64,000 nt of DNA from JAIQFL01 sp035295745. Lineage in GTDB: Bacteria; Acidobacteriota; Terriglobia; Bryobacterales; Bryobacteraceae. The DNA is taken from NCBI GenBank assembly GCA_035295745.1, contig DATGIL010000072.1, forward strand, positions 1-64,000, read 5' to 3'. Under the pieces are notes generated by a model. It was not told the DNA's origin. It did no database searches and saw nothing but the letters and a program-made list of their open reading frames with translations. Below are positions 43,590-52,030 of this stretch, piece by piece. The position numbers were made by a program, and so were the translations under genes. The stretch's first letter is position 1, and every line of letters starts with the position of its first letter.

Positions 43590-43973
43590 ATGTCACAGGT
43601 AGCGCATTTTGCCATCAACGCAGACGATCTGACGCGTGCACGCAACTTTTACGAGAAGGTGTTTGGATGGAAGTTTCAGGCGTGGGGACCTCCCGGATTC
43701 TACATGGTGGATCAGGAATCGGCGAAGGCGCACGTGGCCATGCGGGGATCGTTGCAACAGCGGCGTGAAATTGTCCCCGGCGTGGCGATGCGCGGATTCG
43801 AGTGCACGATTTCAGTGGATAACATACAGGCTGCGGCCGCGGCGATAGAGGCGAATGGCGGCACGATCGTGATGCCGGTTTGCACTCTAGCAAGCATCGG
43901 CCAACTGCTGTTTTTCCGCGACCCTGAAGGCAACATCGCGGGCGCTATGCAATATGACGAAAATGCGGATTAA
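43590..43973 (+). CDS. VOC-family (glyoxalase-like) protein
   Basis: A 127-residue protein of the vicinal oxygen chelate superfamily. Two beta-alpha-beta-beta-beta modules are seen: VAHFAINADDLTRARNFYEK with VFGWKFQAWGPPGFYMV, and ECTISVDNIQAAAAAIEANG with LLFFRDPEGNIAGAMQYDE. The metal-binding positions His6 and the C-terminal acidic residue fit. GAAAGGAATT precedes the ATG. It is divergent from the AraC regulator. Substrate unknown. Confidence 0.88.
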   Translation: MSQVAHFAINADDLTRARNFYEKVFGWKFQAWGPPGFYMVDQESAKAHVAMRGSLQQRREIVPGVAMRGFECTISVDNIQAAAAAIEANGGTIVMPVCTLASIGQLLFFRDPEGNIAGAMQYDENAD

Positions 43974-44671
43974 CTGGCGGCGGCATCGTCATAGACCTCA
44001 GCCAGACAAGGCGGCGAATCGATGCCGGTCAGGCCTTGCCGCCTGGAATCGACGCAGCGGCGGAGTTCGTCCAAATGCGGCAACACGCCGAATAATGTGA
44101 GCGCTCCGAAAACAGCCAGGATGGTCGACGGGGGGACTGGGGGCGATTGCCAGCGGATCGCGAAGTCGCGTTCGCCCCGGCGTCCCAGCAGTTCTTGAAA
44201 GTCGTCCCAATGGGTTGCGATGGCCGCGGCGGCCACCAGGAAGGGAGGCGTTTCCAGGAAGGTGTGAGTGACCTGTTCGCCAGCGGGAATCGCTCGCCTC
44301 GGGGTAGTGAACCAGAGATCCCAAAGAACGGTGGCCTCGTGTACCACGGTGAGCGAGATGATCCCCGCCAGCACGCCGGCGTTGATTTCGAGGAACAGCG
44401 CCGCCAGCACCACAGGCAAGCCCTCAGCCATCATGAGGGAATGAATCATGCTCTCTTCCAGCCCGCTGGTAGTCTCGATGTGGGTGCGACGATGCCAGAG
44501 GTAATCGATGAAAGCGGCGCCCACCCATATGGGAATGATGAAGTACGTGGTGAGGCGCCGCATGGCGATGTCACCAGCCGTCAATCTGCGTGTGCGGCGA
44601 AAGCTCCTGGTAGCGAGTCCTATCGCTCCGCCGCCGAGCATCGCCACTTTTGAAACCAAAGATCGCCTCAT
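43970..44671 (-). CDS. polytopic membrane protein, unknown function
   Basis: A 233-residue protein with about five hydrophobic segments, for example LTTYFIIPIWVGAAFIDYLW and PVVLAALFLEINAGVLAGII. Histidines cluster near membrane boundaries (DYLWHRRTHIE, SLTVVHEATVLWD), which could bind a metal, as in fatty-acid hydroxylase-like proteins, but I cannot assign a family. The first ~20 residues are basic, so a later start is possible. Its stop overlaps the VOC gene by four bases on the opposite strand. Confidence 0.62.
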   Translation of the reverse strand: MRRSLVSKVAMLGGGAIGLATRSFRRTRRLTAGDIAMRRLTTYFIIPIWVGAAFIDYLWHRRTHIETTSGLEESMIHSLMMAEGLPVVLAALFLEINAGVLAGIISLTVVHEATVLWDLWFTTPRRAIPAGEQVTHTFLETPPFLVAAAAIATHWDDFQELLGRRGERDFAIRWQSPPVPPSTILAVFGALTLFGVLPHLDELRRCVDSRRQGLTGIDSPPCLAEVYDDAAAS

Positions 44672-44874
44672 GGCCGGCTCTCGTACCTCTACTGTGGCAC
44701 CAGATTCCAGTCCTCACCGTGACGTTCCATACGCTCGGGGCGAAGGGTGTCTGGAAAGCGACAACCGCGGGTGAGTTGGCCTCGCGGAGGGGCAACCTTT
44801 TGCGCAATGCCTGAACGCTCCCTCGCAGTGGCGATTCGCGCAAGTGGCGGTTGCAATTTGCGGCCGGCGGGCAA

Positions 44875-45225
44875 CTATTTAGGGTGTTTGAGCGTCTTGG
44901 GCGCGATCAATCGCCAGGCATCTTGAATCAGGGCGGTCAGTTCCGCGTCGCCGATGCGTGAGAGTTCCACGCCCACCCAGCCTTTCACACCGACGTAAGG
45001 AGGACGGTAGTAGGTCTCGGGAGCGTCCTGGATGAGCAACGCCTGCATGCCGGGTGGGACCGGAATCCACACTGCGACGTGACCGTCGTTATGGTGATTG
45101 TTCGAGAACATCACGAACACTTTCTTGCGGACAAAGAAGGTGGGCTCGCCGTGCGAGAGCTTCTCGCTACTCTCGGGCATGGTGGCACAGATTCGCCGCA
45201 CTCGCTCGATTAGCGCATTCTCCAT
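44875..45225 (-). CDS. MmcQ/YjbR-family protein
   Basis: A 116-residue protein of the MmcQ/YjbR (CyaY-like fold) family. Typical sequence includes RRICATMPESSEKLSHGEPT near the N-terminus, FFVRKKVFVMFSNN, HVAVWIPVPPGMQ and the C-terminal YVGVKGWVGVELSR. The family is widespread, sometimes described as DNA-binding-like, but its biochemical role is unclear. The esterase gene follows in the same direction upstream on the sequence, with 15 bases between. Confidence 0.85.
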   Translation of the reverse strand: MENALIERVRRICATMPESSEKLSHGEPTFFVRKKVFVMFSNNHHNDGHVAVWIPVPPGMQALLIQDAPETYYRPPYVGVKGWVGVELSRIGDAELTALIQDAWRLIAPKTLKHPK

Positions 45226-45240
45226 GGGCTCTGGCGGCTC

Positions 45241-46113
45241 CTACATTCCGTTCATCGTCTTTTCAAGCCAGGCGATCATTTCCGTTTTCCAATGCTGCAT
45301 CTCGGGAGCCTTCCAGCCGCTCATGCCATGCCCGCCGCCTTCGATGGTGATGATGTCGCAGGTGACGCCGGCGGCCTTCATCGCCTTGCACATGGCGGGC
45401 GTCTGTTCATATGCCACCTGGTCGTCCTTGGTGCCGTGTATGCAGAGAAACGGCGCCATGCCTTTGTGGACGGCGTAGATTGGTGAGATGTCGTGGAGCT
45501 TCTGGAGCCCGGCGGCATCGAGCTGCTCGGCGCCGAAGAAGTGGATGCCGCCGCCATTAGAGGCATGCCGGTTGATGCTGGTCATGTTGAAGCGCTCGGG
45601 ATGATCGCGGCGCTCGACGGCGAGCAGGCCGTAGTCCACGGGGCCGTAGAAGTCGACAACCGCACGCACGCGATTCTCGGGAGTCTCGTGAGTGCCGGCG
45701 TAGTTCACGAGGAAGCCGCCGGCGGATTCTCCGATGATGGCGATCTTGGAAGCGTCCACGTGGTATTTGGCGGCGTTTGCCTTCACCCAGCGTATGGCGC
45801 TGTTCATATCGTCATTGGCTTGCGGGAAGCGAAACTCGGGGGCCATCCGGTAGTCAATGCTGAACCAGGCGAATCCAGCGTTGGCCAGGAGATCGAAGAG
45901 CGGGCGGACATTGGTGCTCTTGCTGCCCTCGTCGAAGCCGCCGCCGTGGACCAGAATCGCCGCGGGGAAGGGACCGGCGCCGTCGGGTACATGGAGATCG
46001 AGCAGGACGGGCTTGCCGCCAGGGCGCGCATACTCCACATCTTTCTGATCGAGCGGCGCGCCTGCCAGGGTCACAGCTCCCGCGATCGTCAGAATCAAAA
46101 GAGAAGTCCGCAT
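45241..46113 (-). CDS. secreted alpha/beta hydrolase (carboxylesterase/HSL-like)
   Basis: A 290-residue secreted esterase. The ATG at 46113 starts a signal peptide (MRTSLLILTIAGAVTLAG); the longer upstream frame is not protein-like. The hormone-sensitive-lipase signature is clear: ILVHGGGFDEGSKST (oxyanion HGGG), IAIIGESAGGFLVNYAGTHE (nucleophile), an acid in CIHGTKDDQVAYEQ and the histidine in IEGGGHGMSGW. Such enzymes hydrolyse short-chain esters or acetylated sugars. The natural substrate is not known. Confidence 0.85.
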   Translation of the reverse strand: MRTSLLILTIAGAVTLAGAPLDQKDVEYARPGGKPVLLDLHVPDGAGPFPAAILVHGGGFDEGSKSTNVRPLFDLLANAGFAWFSIDYRMAPEFRFPQANDDMNSAIRWVKANAAKYHVDASKIAIIGESAGGFLVNYAGTHETPENRVRAVVDFYGPVDYGLLAVERRDHPERFNMTSINRHASNGGGIHFFGAEQLDAAGLQKLHDISPIYAVHKGMAPFLCIHGTKDDQVAYEQTPAMCKAMKAAGVTCDIITIEGGGHGMSGWKAPEMQHWKTEMIAWLEKTMNGM

Positions 46114-46480
46114 GGAACGAAATTGTATCAGGACATGAAGGCAACGCGGCTGGTACTTCCCTAGTGCTCTGGCGAGCGATTCCGAAGTCGACTTTGCGAC
46201 GACTGTCGTTTGCCCCGATTGAAGAAGCCTACCGTACGACTGTTCCACCCCGGGCACGGAGCATGCACAAGCGCACGCCATTCGCCGATTCTCCCAATTT
46301 CGCTCGCGATCGAGTGAAAGACATGTGCGCTTGCCGCAGTTTTCACGCGCCGCAGCTCAGCGGCGGCATTAACGGCAACTTGCTATCTCTGAGTCAGTTC
46401 TCCATTTACCATCCTTTTACAAAACTGGTAAAACCATTTTGCCTCGTTGCTCGTTCTAATCAGCAGAAGGAGTGAAGAAG
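46114..46480. other. intergenic region with an inverted repeat upstream of the BON gene
   Basis: About 370 bases separate the divergent esterase and BON genes. A TTTTAC/GTAAAA inverted repeat with a seven-base spacer lies at 46415-46433, and AGAAGGAG at 46465-46472 is the ribosome site of the BON gene. The inverted repeat could be an operator. No clear -35/-10 pair was identified and no further gene is supported here. Confidence 0.4.
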
Positions 46481-47047
46481 ATGAGATCAACGATCTTGAG
46501 CGGATACCTGATGGCAGCGGTGCTGCTGAGCGTGGGAATCGCCGGTGCGGCATCCAAGGGCAACGACAATCTACCGTCGGGGGATGAGCAGATCGCCCAA
46601 AAAATTCGGCATGAGATTCTGGTCTACCCTCACTTCAGCATCTTCGACGACGTGAGCTTCCGCGTCTCCGCAGGCCAGGTGGAACTGATAGGTGCCGTGA
46701 ACCAGCCCTTCAAGAAGAAAGACCTCGAGCGGCTGGCCTTCCAGGTTCCCGGCGTGAATGGCGTGACCAATGGACTTAAGGTGCTGCCTCTTTCTACCGC
46801 GGACGATCGCTTGCGCCTGCAGATCGCACGCGCGATCTATCGCGACCCCGCGCTGAGCCGCTACGCGATCCAGGCGGTCCCCCCCATCCACATCATCGTC
46901 GACAACGGCCACATCACGCTCACGGGCGTGGTCAGTAACGAACTGGAAAAGAATATCGCTGGTGTGCGTGCCGCCAGCGTCGGATTGAGTTTCGGCCCCG
47001 TCACCAACAACCTACAAGTGGAACACCCCGCCCCCAATAAAGGGTAG
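46481..47047 (+). CDS. secreted protein with two BON domains
   Basis: A 188-residue envelope protein. A signal peptide (TILSGYLMAAVLLSVGIAGA) is followed by two BON domains: DEQIAQKIRHEILVYPHFSI through VPGVNGVTNGLKV, and LRLQIARAIYRDPALSRYAI through the end with GHITLTGVVSNELEKNIAGV. BON domains bind phospholipid surfaces and help envelope stability, as in OsmY. The ATG at 46481 is eight bases after the ribosome site and is preferred over the GTG at 46472. Confidence 0.85.
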   Translation: MRSTILSGYLMAAVLLSVGIAGAASKGNDNLPSGDEQIAQKIRHEILVYPHFSIFDDVSFRVSAGQVELIGAVNQPFKKKDLERLAFQVPGVNGVTNGLKVLPLSTADDRLRLQIARAIYRDPALSRYAIQAVPPIHIIVDNGHITLTGVVSNELEKNIAGVRAASVGLSFGPVTNNLQVEHPAPNKG

Positions 47048-47177
47048 CCTGCCAAAACCTTCCATTACGGGCCGCCTGGGATGGGCATCAAGCCAACCCT
47101 GGCGGCTTTCGCCATTTCTGGGTCTTCCGTTTTCCGAAACCACTTCGCAGCCGGTTCGAGCGTTACAATCGGGGATC

Positions 47178-49352
47178 GTGCCGCTCGCCATCCTGTTCGG
47201 AGTGCTCTTCACCGTCGCCGTTTCGGCCGCTCTGGGCGCTCTGCTCCTCGGAAACTCTTCGCACGATTGGGGAGTTCGTTTCGTCACAGGCGCCGCACTC
47301 CTCAGCACCTCCGTCTTCTGCCTCTGCTCTCTCGGACTGGCCTATGCCGCAGCGTTCGCGATCTTCGGGTGTGCGGCACTTTGGGCTGCATGGCAATTCC
47401 GCCGGCCAGTCCTGGATTTCGGCTACGGCCCGATCGCGAGCGCCATCGATGGCAAGCAACGCTATGTTTTTCTGATAGTTATCCCATTCTTCCTGCTGTA
47501 TCTGTTTAACTCGATGGCGCCCGAGATCAGCTATGACGGCTCGCGTTATCACCTCGGGCTGGTCAGCCGCTATCTTCGCGAGCATGGCTTCCACCGCATC
47601 ACCGACAACATGTACGCCAGCTTGTCCGAAGGCATGGAGATGCTCTACCTGTTCGCCTTCTCATTCGGCAAACACTCGGCGGCAGCAATGGTGCACTTCG
47701 CCTTCATACTGGCACTCGCCTGGATGATATTCAGCTACGGACGGCGGTCGGGATTCCCCCTGGCGGGCGCCTGGGCGGCATTGCTGGTGTTCGCCACGCC
47801 AGTGGTCGGCGTGGACGGCACCAGCGCTTACAACGACGTCGCTGTGGGCGCCATCGCTTTCGGCCTCTTCTATCTCTTGCAGGCATGGGATCGCGAGCGT
47901 CTCTCCCGTCTGCTCGTCGCTATCGGATTGCTCGCCGGGTTTGGGTACGCCACCAAGTACACAGCATGGGTCGGGGTGCCCTACGCGCTCGGCTTCGTCG
48001 CGTGGAAGAGCCGGCGCCTGCGCGACGTTGTGACTGTCGCGCTGTGTGCCGCACTCATCATCGCGCCGTGGATGCTTAAGAACTGGCTGTGGGTCCAAAA
48101 CCCCCTGGCGCCTTTCTACAACAGCATCTTTCTCAATCCCCACGTGGGAGTCGCTTTTGAGAGAGAGTACCGCCAATACCTGACGACGTACGACCTGAAG
48201 AGCCGCTGGGAGATTCCCTTGCAGGTCACGGTGCACGGCGCACTCGCAGGGGTCCTCGGTCCCGTCTTTCTGATGTCGCCCATCGCGCTGTTGGCGCTGG
48301 GACGCCGCGAAGGGCGCCAACTGCTGCTCGCCGCGGCGATCTTCGGGTCTACCTACTTCACCAACATCGGCACGAGATTCCTGATCTCGCCGCTCCCGTT
48401 CGTGGCGATGGCAATGATGCTGGTGTTGAGCCGCGTTCCGCCTCTGGCCGTGGCGGTCGTCGTGGTGCACGCGGTTCTTTCGTGGCCCAGTGTGGTGCGC
48501 CGCTACACCGCCGTGAATGACTGGCACCTCTTCAAGTTTCCTTATCGCGAAGCACTGCGCATCAAGCCGGAGGAAGGCTACCTGGCGTCCAATCTTCCCT
48601 ATTACCGTGTGACCCGCATGGTGGAGCAGTCGGCGTCGCCAGGATCCACCGTTTATTCGTTTACGCCGATACCGGAGGCCTACACTTCGCGCAAGATCCG
48701 AGTGGCCTACGAGTCGACCGAGAACATCATTGCCCAACGAATTATCTTCACGGGCTTCATCCCCGAGTATGCGCCCGTATGGCGTCTGAGATTCGCTTTC
48801 CCGCGCCAGGCGTTGCGAGGCATTCGCATCGTGCAGTCGAACACCGGGCAGGACGTCTGGACCATGCACGAACTGCGCCTCTTCGACGGAACGCGCGAGT
48901 GGACTCGCGGTCCGCGGTGGCGATTGAGTGCACGCCCCGACAACTGGCGCATCGAGAATCTCTTCGACGACAACCTGATGACGGCCTGGCTCTGCGGCGA
49001 CACCCTGCACCCCGGGCAATTCGTTCAGGTGGATTTCGGTCAGACTGCCGCGGTCGACTCGGTGCGGATCGAGACTTCCCCGAACCAGTGGGGAATTCAT
49101 CTGAGCCTGGAAGGAGAGGACGCTTCCGGTGGCTGGCACATGCTGGCAGCCAAACCCGAGTATCTCGAGAACGCGCCTACTCCGCCCGACCTTCGCCGCA
49201 GGGCGGCCGCGGAACTGAAACGAAGCGGCATCGACTATGTCCTGATGTTCGATGGCGAGTTCGGCGCTGATGATTTCCAAAAAAACGCCGCCCTTTGGGG
49301 TGTACTCCAGGTGGCCGAACAGCAGGGCGCGAGACTCTACCAATTACCATGA
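47178..49352 (+). CDS. polytopic membrane glycosyltransferase-like protein with discoidin-like C-terminus
   Basis: A 724-residue membrane protein starting at a GTG. The N-terminal ~480 residues contain about eleven hydrophobic helices with an ArnT/PMT-like layout, including MAPEISYDGSRYHLGLVSRY (the acidic residue typical of GT-C enzymes) and AYNDVAVGAIAFGLFYLLQA. The C-terminal ~170 residues (FDGTREWTRGPRWRLS, NLFDDNLMTAWLCGDTLHPG, FVQVDFGQTAAVDSVRIE) look like an F5/8 type C (discoidin) carbohydrate-binding domain. GT-C enzymes use lipid-phosphate sugars at the periplasmic side. The stop overlaps the next gene (ATGA). The glycosyltransferase call is by fold, not by a named family. Confidence 0.75.
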   Translation: MPLAILFGVLFTVAVSAALGALLLGNSSHDWGVRFVTGAALLSTSVFCLCSLGLAYAAAFAIFGCAALWAAWQFRRPVLDFGYGPIASAIDGKQRYVFLIVIPFFLLYLFNSMAPEISYDGSRYHLGLVSRYLREHGFHRITDNMYASLSEGMEMLYLFAFSFGKHSAAAMVHFAFILALAWMIFSYGRRSGFPLAGAWAALLVFATPVVGVDGTSAYNDVAVGAIAFGLFYLLQAWDRERLSRLLVAIGLLAGFGYATKYTAWVGVPYALGFVAWKSRRLRDVVTVALCAALIIAPWMLKNWLWVQNPLAPFYNSIFLNPHVGVAFEREYRQYLTTYDLKSRWEIPLQVTVHGALAGVLGPVFLMSPIALLALGRREGRQLLLAAAIFGSTYFTNIGTRFLISPLPFVAMAMMLVLSRVPPLAVAVVVVHAVLSWPSVVRRYTAVNDWHLFKFPYREALRIKPEEGYLASNLPYYRVTRMVEQSASPGSTVYSFTPIPEAYTSRKIRVAYESTENIIAQRIIFTGFIPEYAPVWRLRFAFPRQALRGIRIVQSNTGQDVWTMHELRLFDGTREWTRGPRWRLSARPDNWRIENLFDDNLMTAWLCGDTLHPGQFVQVDFGQTAAVDSVRIETSPNQWGIHLSLEGEDASGGWHMLAAKPEYLENAPTPPDLRRRAAAELKRSGIDYVLMFDGEFGADDFQKNAALWGVLQVAEQQGARLYQLP

Positions 49353-50281
49353 GACTGTTTCTAGGAGTGGACGGCGGGCAATCCGGGACCACCGCGCTGA
49401 TCGGCGACGAGACTGGCCGCATTCTCGGGATGGGCGAGGCGGGCCCCTGCAATCATGCCGGCGCCGCGGAAGGCCGCGCCAAGCTGGAGCGCGCCGTAAG
49501 CGAGAGCCTGACCGCCGCATCGTTGGAAGCCGGTTTAGGCCGCACGACTCTCGAGTTCGAGGCCGCCTGCTTCGGCATGAGCGGCGGTCCCGATGACAAG
49601 CGCGATATCCTCGCCGGAATCGTCAAGGCTCGGCGCTGGATTGTGACTCACGATGCTGCGACGGCGTTGGCGGGCGCCACCGCGAGCGGAGTGGGCATCG
49701 TCACGATCGCGGGGACCGGTTCGATCGCCTTCGGCCGTCATCGCGACGGCCGCACCGGACGCGCGGGCGGCTGGGGCTATGTCTTCGGCGATGAAGGCGG
49801 CGCGTTCGACATCGCACGCCAGGCATTGCGGGCGGCCCTCCGAATGGAGGAGGGATGGGGCCGGGCGACATCGTTGCGCGGCACGCTGCTCAAAGCCACA
49901 GAGTCCCAGAGCGCCAATCAGGTGCTGCACCGCTTTTACACGCCGGACTGGCCGAGGTCGCGCGTGGCCACTCTGGCGCGCCTGGTGGATCAAGCCGCGT
50001 CGGAAGGCGATGCTGTAGCCGAAACCATTATCAGTCGCGCAGCCCAGGAGCTTGCCATGCTCGCGGCCTCGGTGCGTTCGCAGCTTTGGACTGCCGGGGA
50101 AGCGGTGGATATCGCGTACATCGGCGGAGTCTTTGAGAGCGATCGTTTGCGCGAGCGCTTCCGCATGCTCGTGGAGTTGGAGGACGGCAATCGATGCGGA
50201 CCCCCGAAGCACGGTCCCGCGGAGGGCGCTCTATTGGAGGCATATCGCGCTGAGGGATTGGATCCGGCATTGCACCGCTGA
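49349..50281 (+). CDS. BadF/BadG-type ATPase, N-acetylglucosamine kinase-like
   Basis: A 310-residue ASKHA-fold kinase. The phosphate motifs are FLGVDGGQSGTTALIGDETG at the N-terminus and TIAGTGSIAFGRHRDGRTGR near residue 125, followed by GWGYVFGDEGGAFDIARQAL; the adenosine motif is IAYIGGVFESDRL near 255. This sequence pattern matches the N-acetylglucosamine/glucosamine kinase-like members of the BadF/BadG/BcrA group rather than the benzoyl-CoA enzymes. It overlaps the membrane transferase gene by ATGA, so both may act on the same sugar pathway. Confidence 0.82.
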   Translation: MRLFLGVDGGQSGTTALIGDETGRILGMGEAGPCNHAGAAEGRAKLERAVSESLTAASLEAGLGRTTLEFEAACFGMSGGPDDKRDILAGIVKARRWIVTHDAATALAGATASGVGIVTIAGTGSIAFGRHRDGRTGRAGGWGYVFGDEGGAFDIARQALRAALRMEEGWGRATSLRGTLLKATESQSANQVLHRFYTPDWPRSRVATLARLVDQAASEGDAVAETIISRAAQELAMLAASVRSQLWTAGEAVDIAYIGGVFESDRLRERFRMLVELEDGNRCGPPKHGPAEGALLEAYRAEGLDPALHR

Positions 50282-50286
50282 AATAG

Positions 50287-50339
50287 TTTTACCCGGGAAA
50301 TATTGACTCAGCGCATATTATCCGGGTAAAATTATCTAC
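50287..50339 (+). promoter_or_regulatory. promoter with paired CCGGG operator boxes upstream of the DUF2239 gene
   Basis: TTGACT at 50303-50308 and TAAAAT at 50327-50332 form a good -35/-10 pair with an 18-base spacer. Two related boxes, TTTTACCCGG (50287-50296) and CCGGGTAAAA (50322-50331), are inverted copies that flank the -35 and cover the -10, so a repressor is likely. The predicted transcription start is at or next to the ATG at 50340, giving a leaderless message. The binding protein is unknown. Confidence 0.55.
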
Positions 50340-50909
50340 ATGGATAACCGGAGCACCTACGCCGCATTTGCAGGAGAATCAATCATCGCCGAAGGACCAG
50401 TTGAGAATCTGCTACCGCCCCTTAAGGAGAGATTCGATCGGAATCCGGGAGAAGTCGTGCTGATCTTCGACGACCACACTGGCAGGCAGGTGGACTTCGA
50501 TCTTCGCGGAACGTTAGACGAAGTCCTGGCGCGGGTGGCGCCGGCGCAGTCTCGTCCGGGGCCTGGCCGTCCCAAACTGGGAGTTGTGTCGCGGGAGGTC
50601 TCGCTGCTTCCCCGCCACTGGGAATGGCTCGAGGACCAGCCAAACGGCGCCTCAGCAGCCATCCGGAGACTGGTCGATCAGGCCCGCAAATACGACACCG
50701 GAGCTCTACGCGCACGCATGGCGCTGGGCCGGTTCCTGTCGGCGATGGCCGGTGATCTGCCCGGCTGCGAAGAAGCCGGCCGCGCGCTCTACGCGTCCGA
50801 TCGTGCACGCTTCGAAACTCAGATCCGGGAATGGCCGGCCGATATTCGCGCCTACCTTGAACAGCGCGCCGAAGAAGCCTTCCGCGAGGAAGCCCTTCCG
50901 TCCTCCTGA
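50340..50909 (+). CDS. DUF2239-family protein
   Basis: A 189-residue protein of the DUF2239 family. Recognisable segments are STYAAFAGESIIAEGPVENL at the N-terminus, LIFDDHTGRQVDFDLRGTLD, GRPKLGVVSREVSLLPRHWE near residue 77, and LRARMALGRFLSAMAGDLPG near 122. The function of the family is unknown; its members are often found near or under the control of stress-type regulators, and here strong operator-like boxes overlap the promoter. No ribosome site precedes the ATG, consistent with a leaderless transcript. Confidence 0.85.
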   Translation: MDNRSTYAAFAGESIIAEGPVENLLPPLKERFDRNPGEVVLIFDDHTGRQVDFDLRGTLDEVLARVAPAQSRPGPGRPKLGVVSREVSLLPRHWEWLEDQPNGASAAIRRLVDQARKYDTGALRARMALGRFLSAMAGDLPGCEEAGRALYASDRARFETQIREWPADIRAYLEQRAEEAFREEALPSS

Positions 50910-50921
50910 TATCCTTGATCT

Positions 50922-51764
50922 GTGCAACTGGGCAAGCCAAGCCAAACCGCGTGGACCGTCGCGTTTCACCGTGCGGCTCACCAGTCGATCGAGGAAGGGC
51001 GCATTTTTACCGATCCGTTGGCTGTTCGCATTCTGGGCCAGGACGCAGAGTCAGTCGTTCGCGCAGCGCAAGAGCAGCCTACGGCCAAGCCAATGCGCAT
51101 CTTCGTCGCCTCGCGGACGCGCTTTGCCGAGGACGCGCTGGCGAAGGCGGCGGCGTGCGGTACCAATCAGCTCGTCGTACTCGGCGCGGGGCTTGATACT
51201 TATGCATACCGCACTACCTTGGCCGACCGGGTGCGGATCTTCGAAGTGGACCATCCGGACACGCAGGCGTGGAAGCGAGGTCTGCTCGAAGAAGCTTCGA
51301 TTGCCACGCCTCCCTACCTGACCTTCGTACCTCTGGATTTCGAACGGCACTCTCTGGCCGAGGGATTGGGCAGTGCAGGCTTCGATTTCGGCAAGCAGAC
51401 CTTTTTCACCTGGCTGGGAGTGGTACCGTATCTGCGCGAGGAAGCCGTGTGGACCACGCTTCACTTCATCGCTCAGCTCGTACACGGAGCGCACGTGGTG
51501 TTCGATTACAGCGACCCTCCGGAGACGATGCAGGAGGATCAGCGGAGCCGTCACGAGCGGCGTGCCGCGCGGGTTGCCGGTCTCGGCGAACGTTGGATCA
51601 CTTACTTCACGCCGGGGGTTCTGCGCGAAAAGCTGTTGGCGGCGGGGTTTGCGGACGTGGAAGACCTGGGTCCGCCTGAAATCGCCGCGCGCTACTTTCC
51701 TTCCCGTGCCGGCATCGCGCGGGAAAAAGGCGGGCACATCGTGCGAGCGTCCACCGTCCGATAG
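50922..51764 (+). CDS. SAM-dependent methyltransferase (TIGR00027/LCM-like)
   Basis: A 280-residue methyltransferase of the leucine carboxyl methyltransferase-like TIGR00027 family. The SAM-binding motif is NQLVVLGAGLDTYAYRT near residue 85, followed by FEVDHPDTQAWK (ribose-binding acid) and TFVPLDFERHSLAEGL. These enzymes methylate small molecules in secondary metabolism, but the substrate is usually unknown. The start is a GTG, 13 bases after the DUF2239 gene, so it may be co-transcribed. Confidence 0.88.
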   Translation: MQLGKPSQTAWTVAFHRAAHQSIEEGRIFTDPLAVRILGQDAESVVRAAQEQPTAKPMRIFVASRTRFAEDALAKAAACGTNQLVVLGAGLDTYAYRTTLADRVRIFEVDHPDTQAWKRGLLEEASIATPPYLTFVPLDFERHSLAEGLGSAGFDFGKQTFFTWLGVVPYLREEAVWTTLHFIAQLVHGAHVVFDYSDPPETMQEDQRSRHERRAARVAGLGERWITYFTPGVLREKLLAAGFADVEDLGPPEIAARYFPSRAGIAREKGGHIVRASTVR

Positions 51765-51838
51765 TGCCCCACTGTTAAACAGTACTATCGGTACATCCAG
51801 GACTTTCCTTCAAACTGTCACCCTCGCATAATCTCTTC

Positions 51839-52027
51839 ATGCAGTCTGGTGTTTCGACCCTGATTCGACCGCAAATAACGCCATTCCCAGCAACTTCGCA
51901 TTCGCTGTTTGCGAGTTTGGGAAGGCTCTACTGCCGCATGTTTCACGGCTCCGTGTCTTTGTCGAGGCCGGTGAAAGGCAGGTATCATTGCTGGAAGTGC
52001 CTTCGCGAGTTCGATCTCCGCTGGTGA
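51839..52027 (+). CDS. small zinc-ribbon-like protein
   Basis: A 62-residue open frame whose C-terminal half, LGRLYCRMFHGSVSLSRPVK followed by GRYHCWKCLREFDLRW, has the CxxC knuckle and basic spacing of the small acidobacterial zinc-ribbon proteins. It ends three bases before the SRPBCC gene. The first ~28 residues are not distinctive, so the start could be downstream. A gene of this size needs support from homologues; the cysteine pattern is the main evidence. Confidence 0.5.
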   Translation: MQSGVSTLIRPQITPFPATSHSLFASLGRLYCRMFHGSVSLSRPVKGRYHCWKCLREFDLRW

Positions 52028-52030
52028 CCG

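Noticed and set aside
47661..49343. 560-codon minus-strand open frame
   Set aside because: Antisense to the membrane transferase gene; the reverse translation is arginine-, histidine- and glutamate-rich without hydrophobic helices or motifs.
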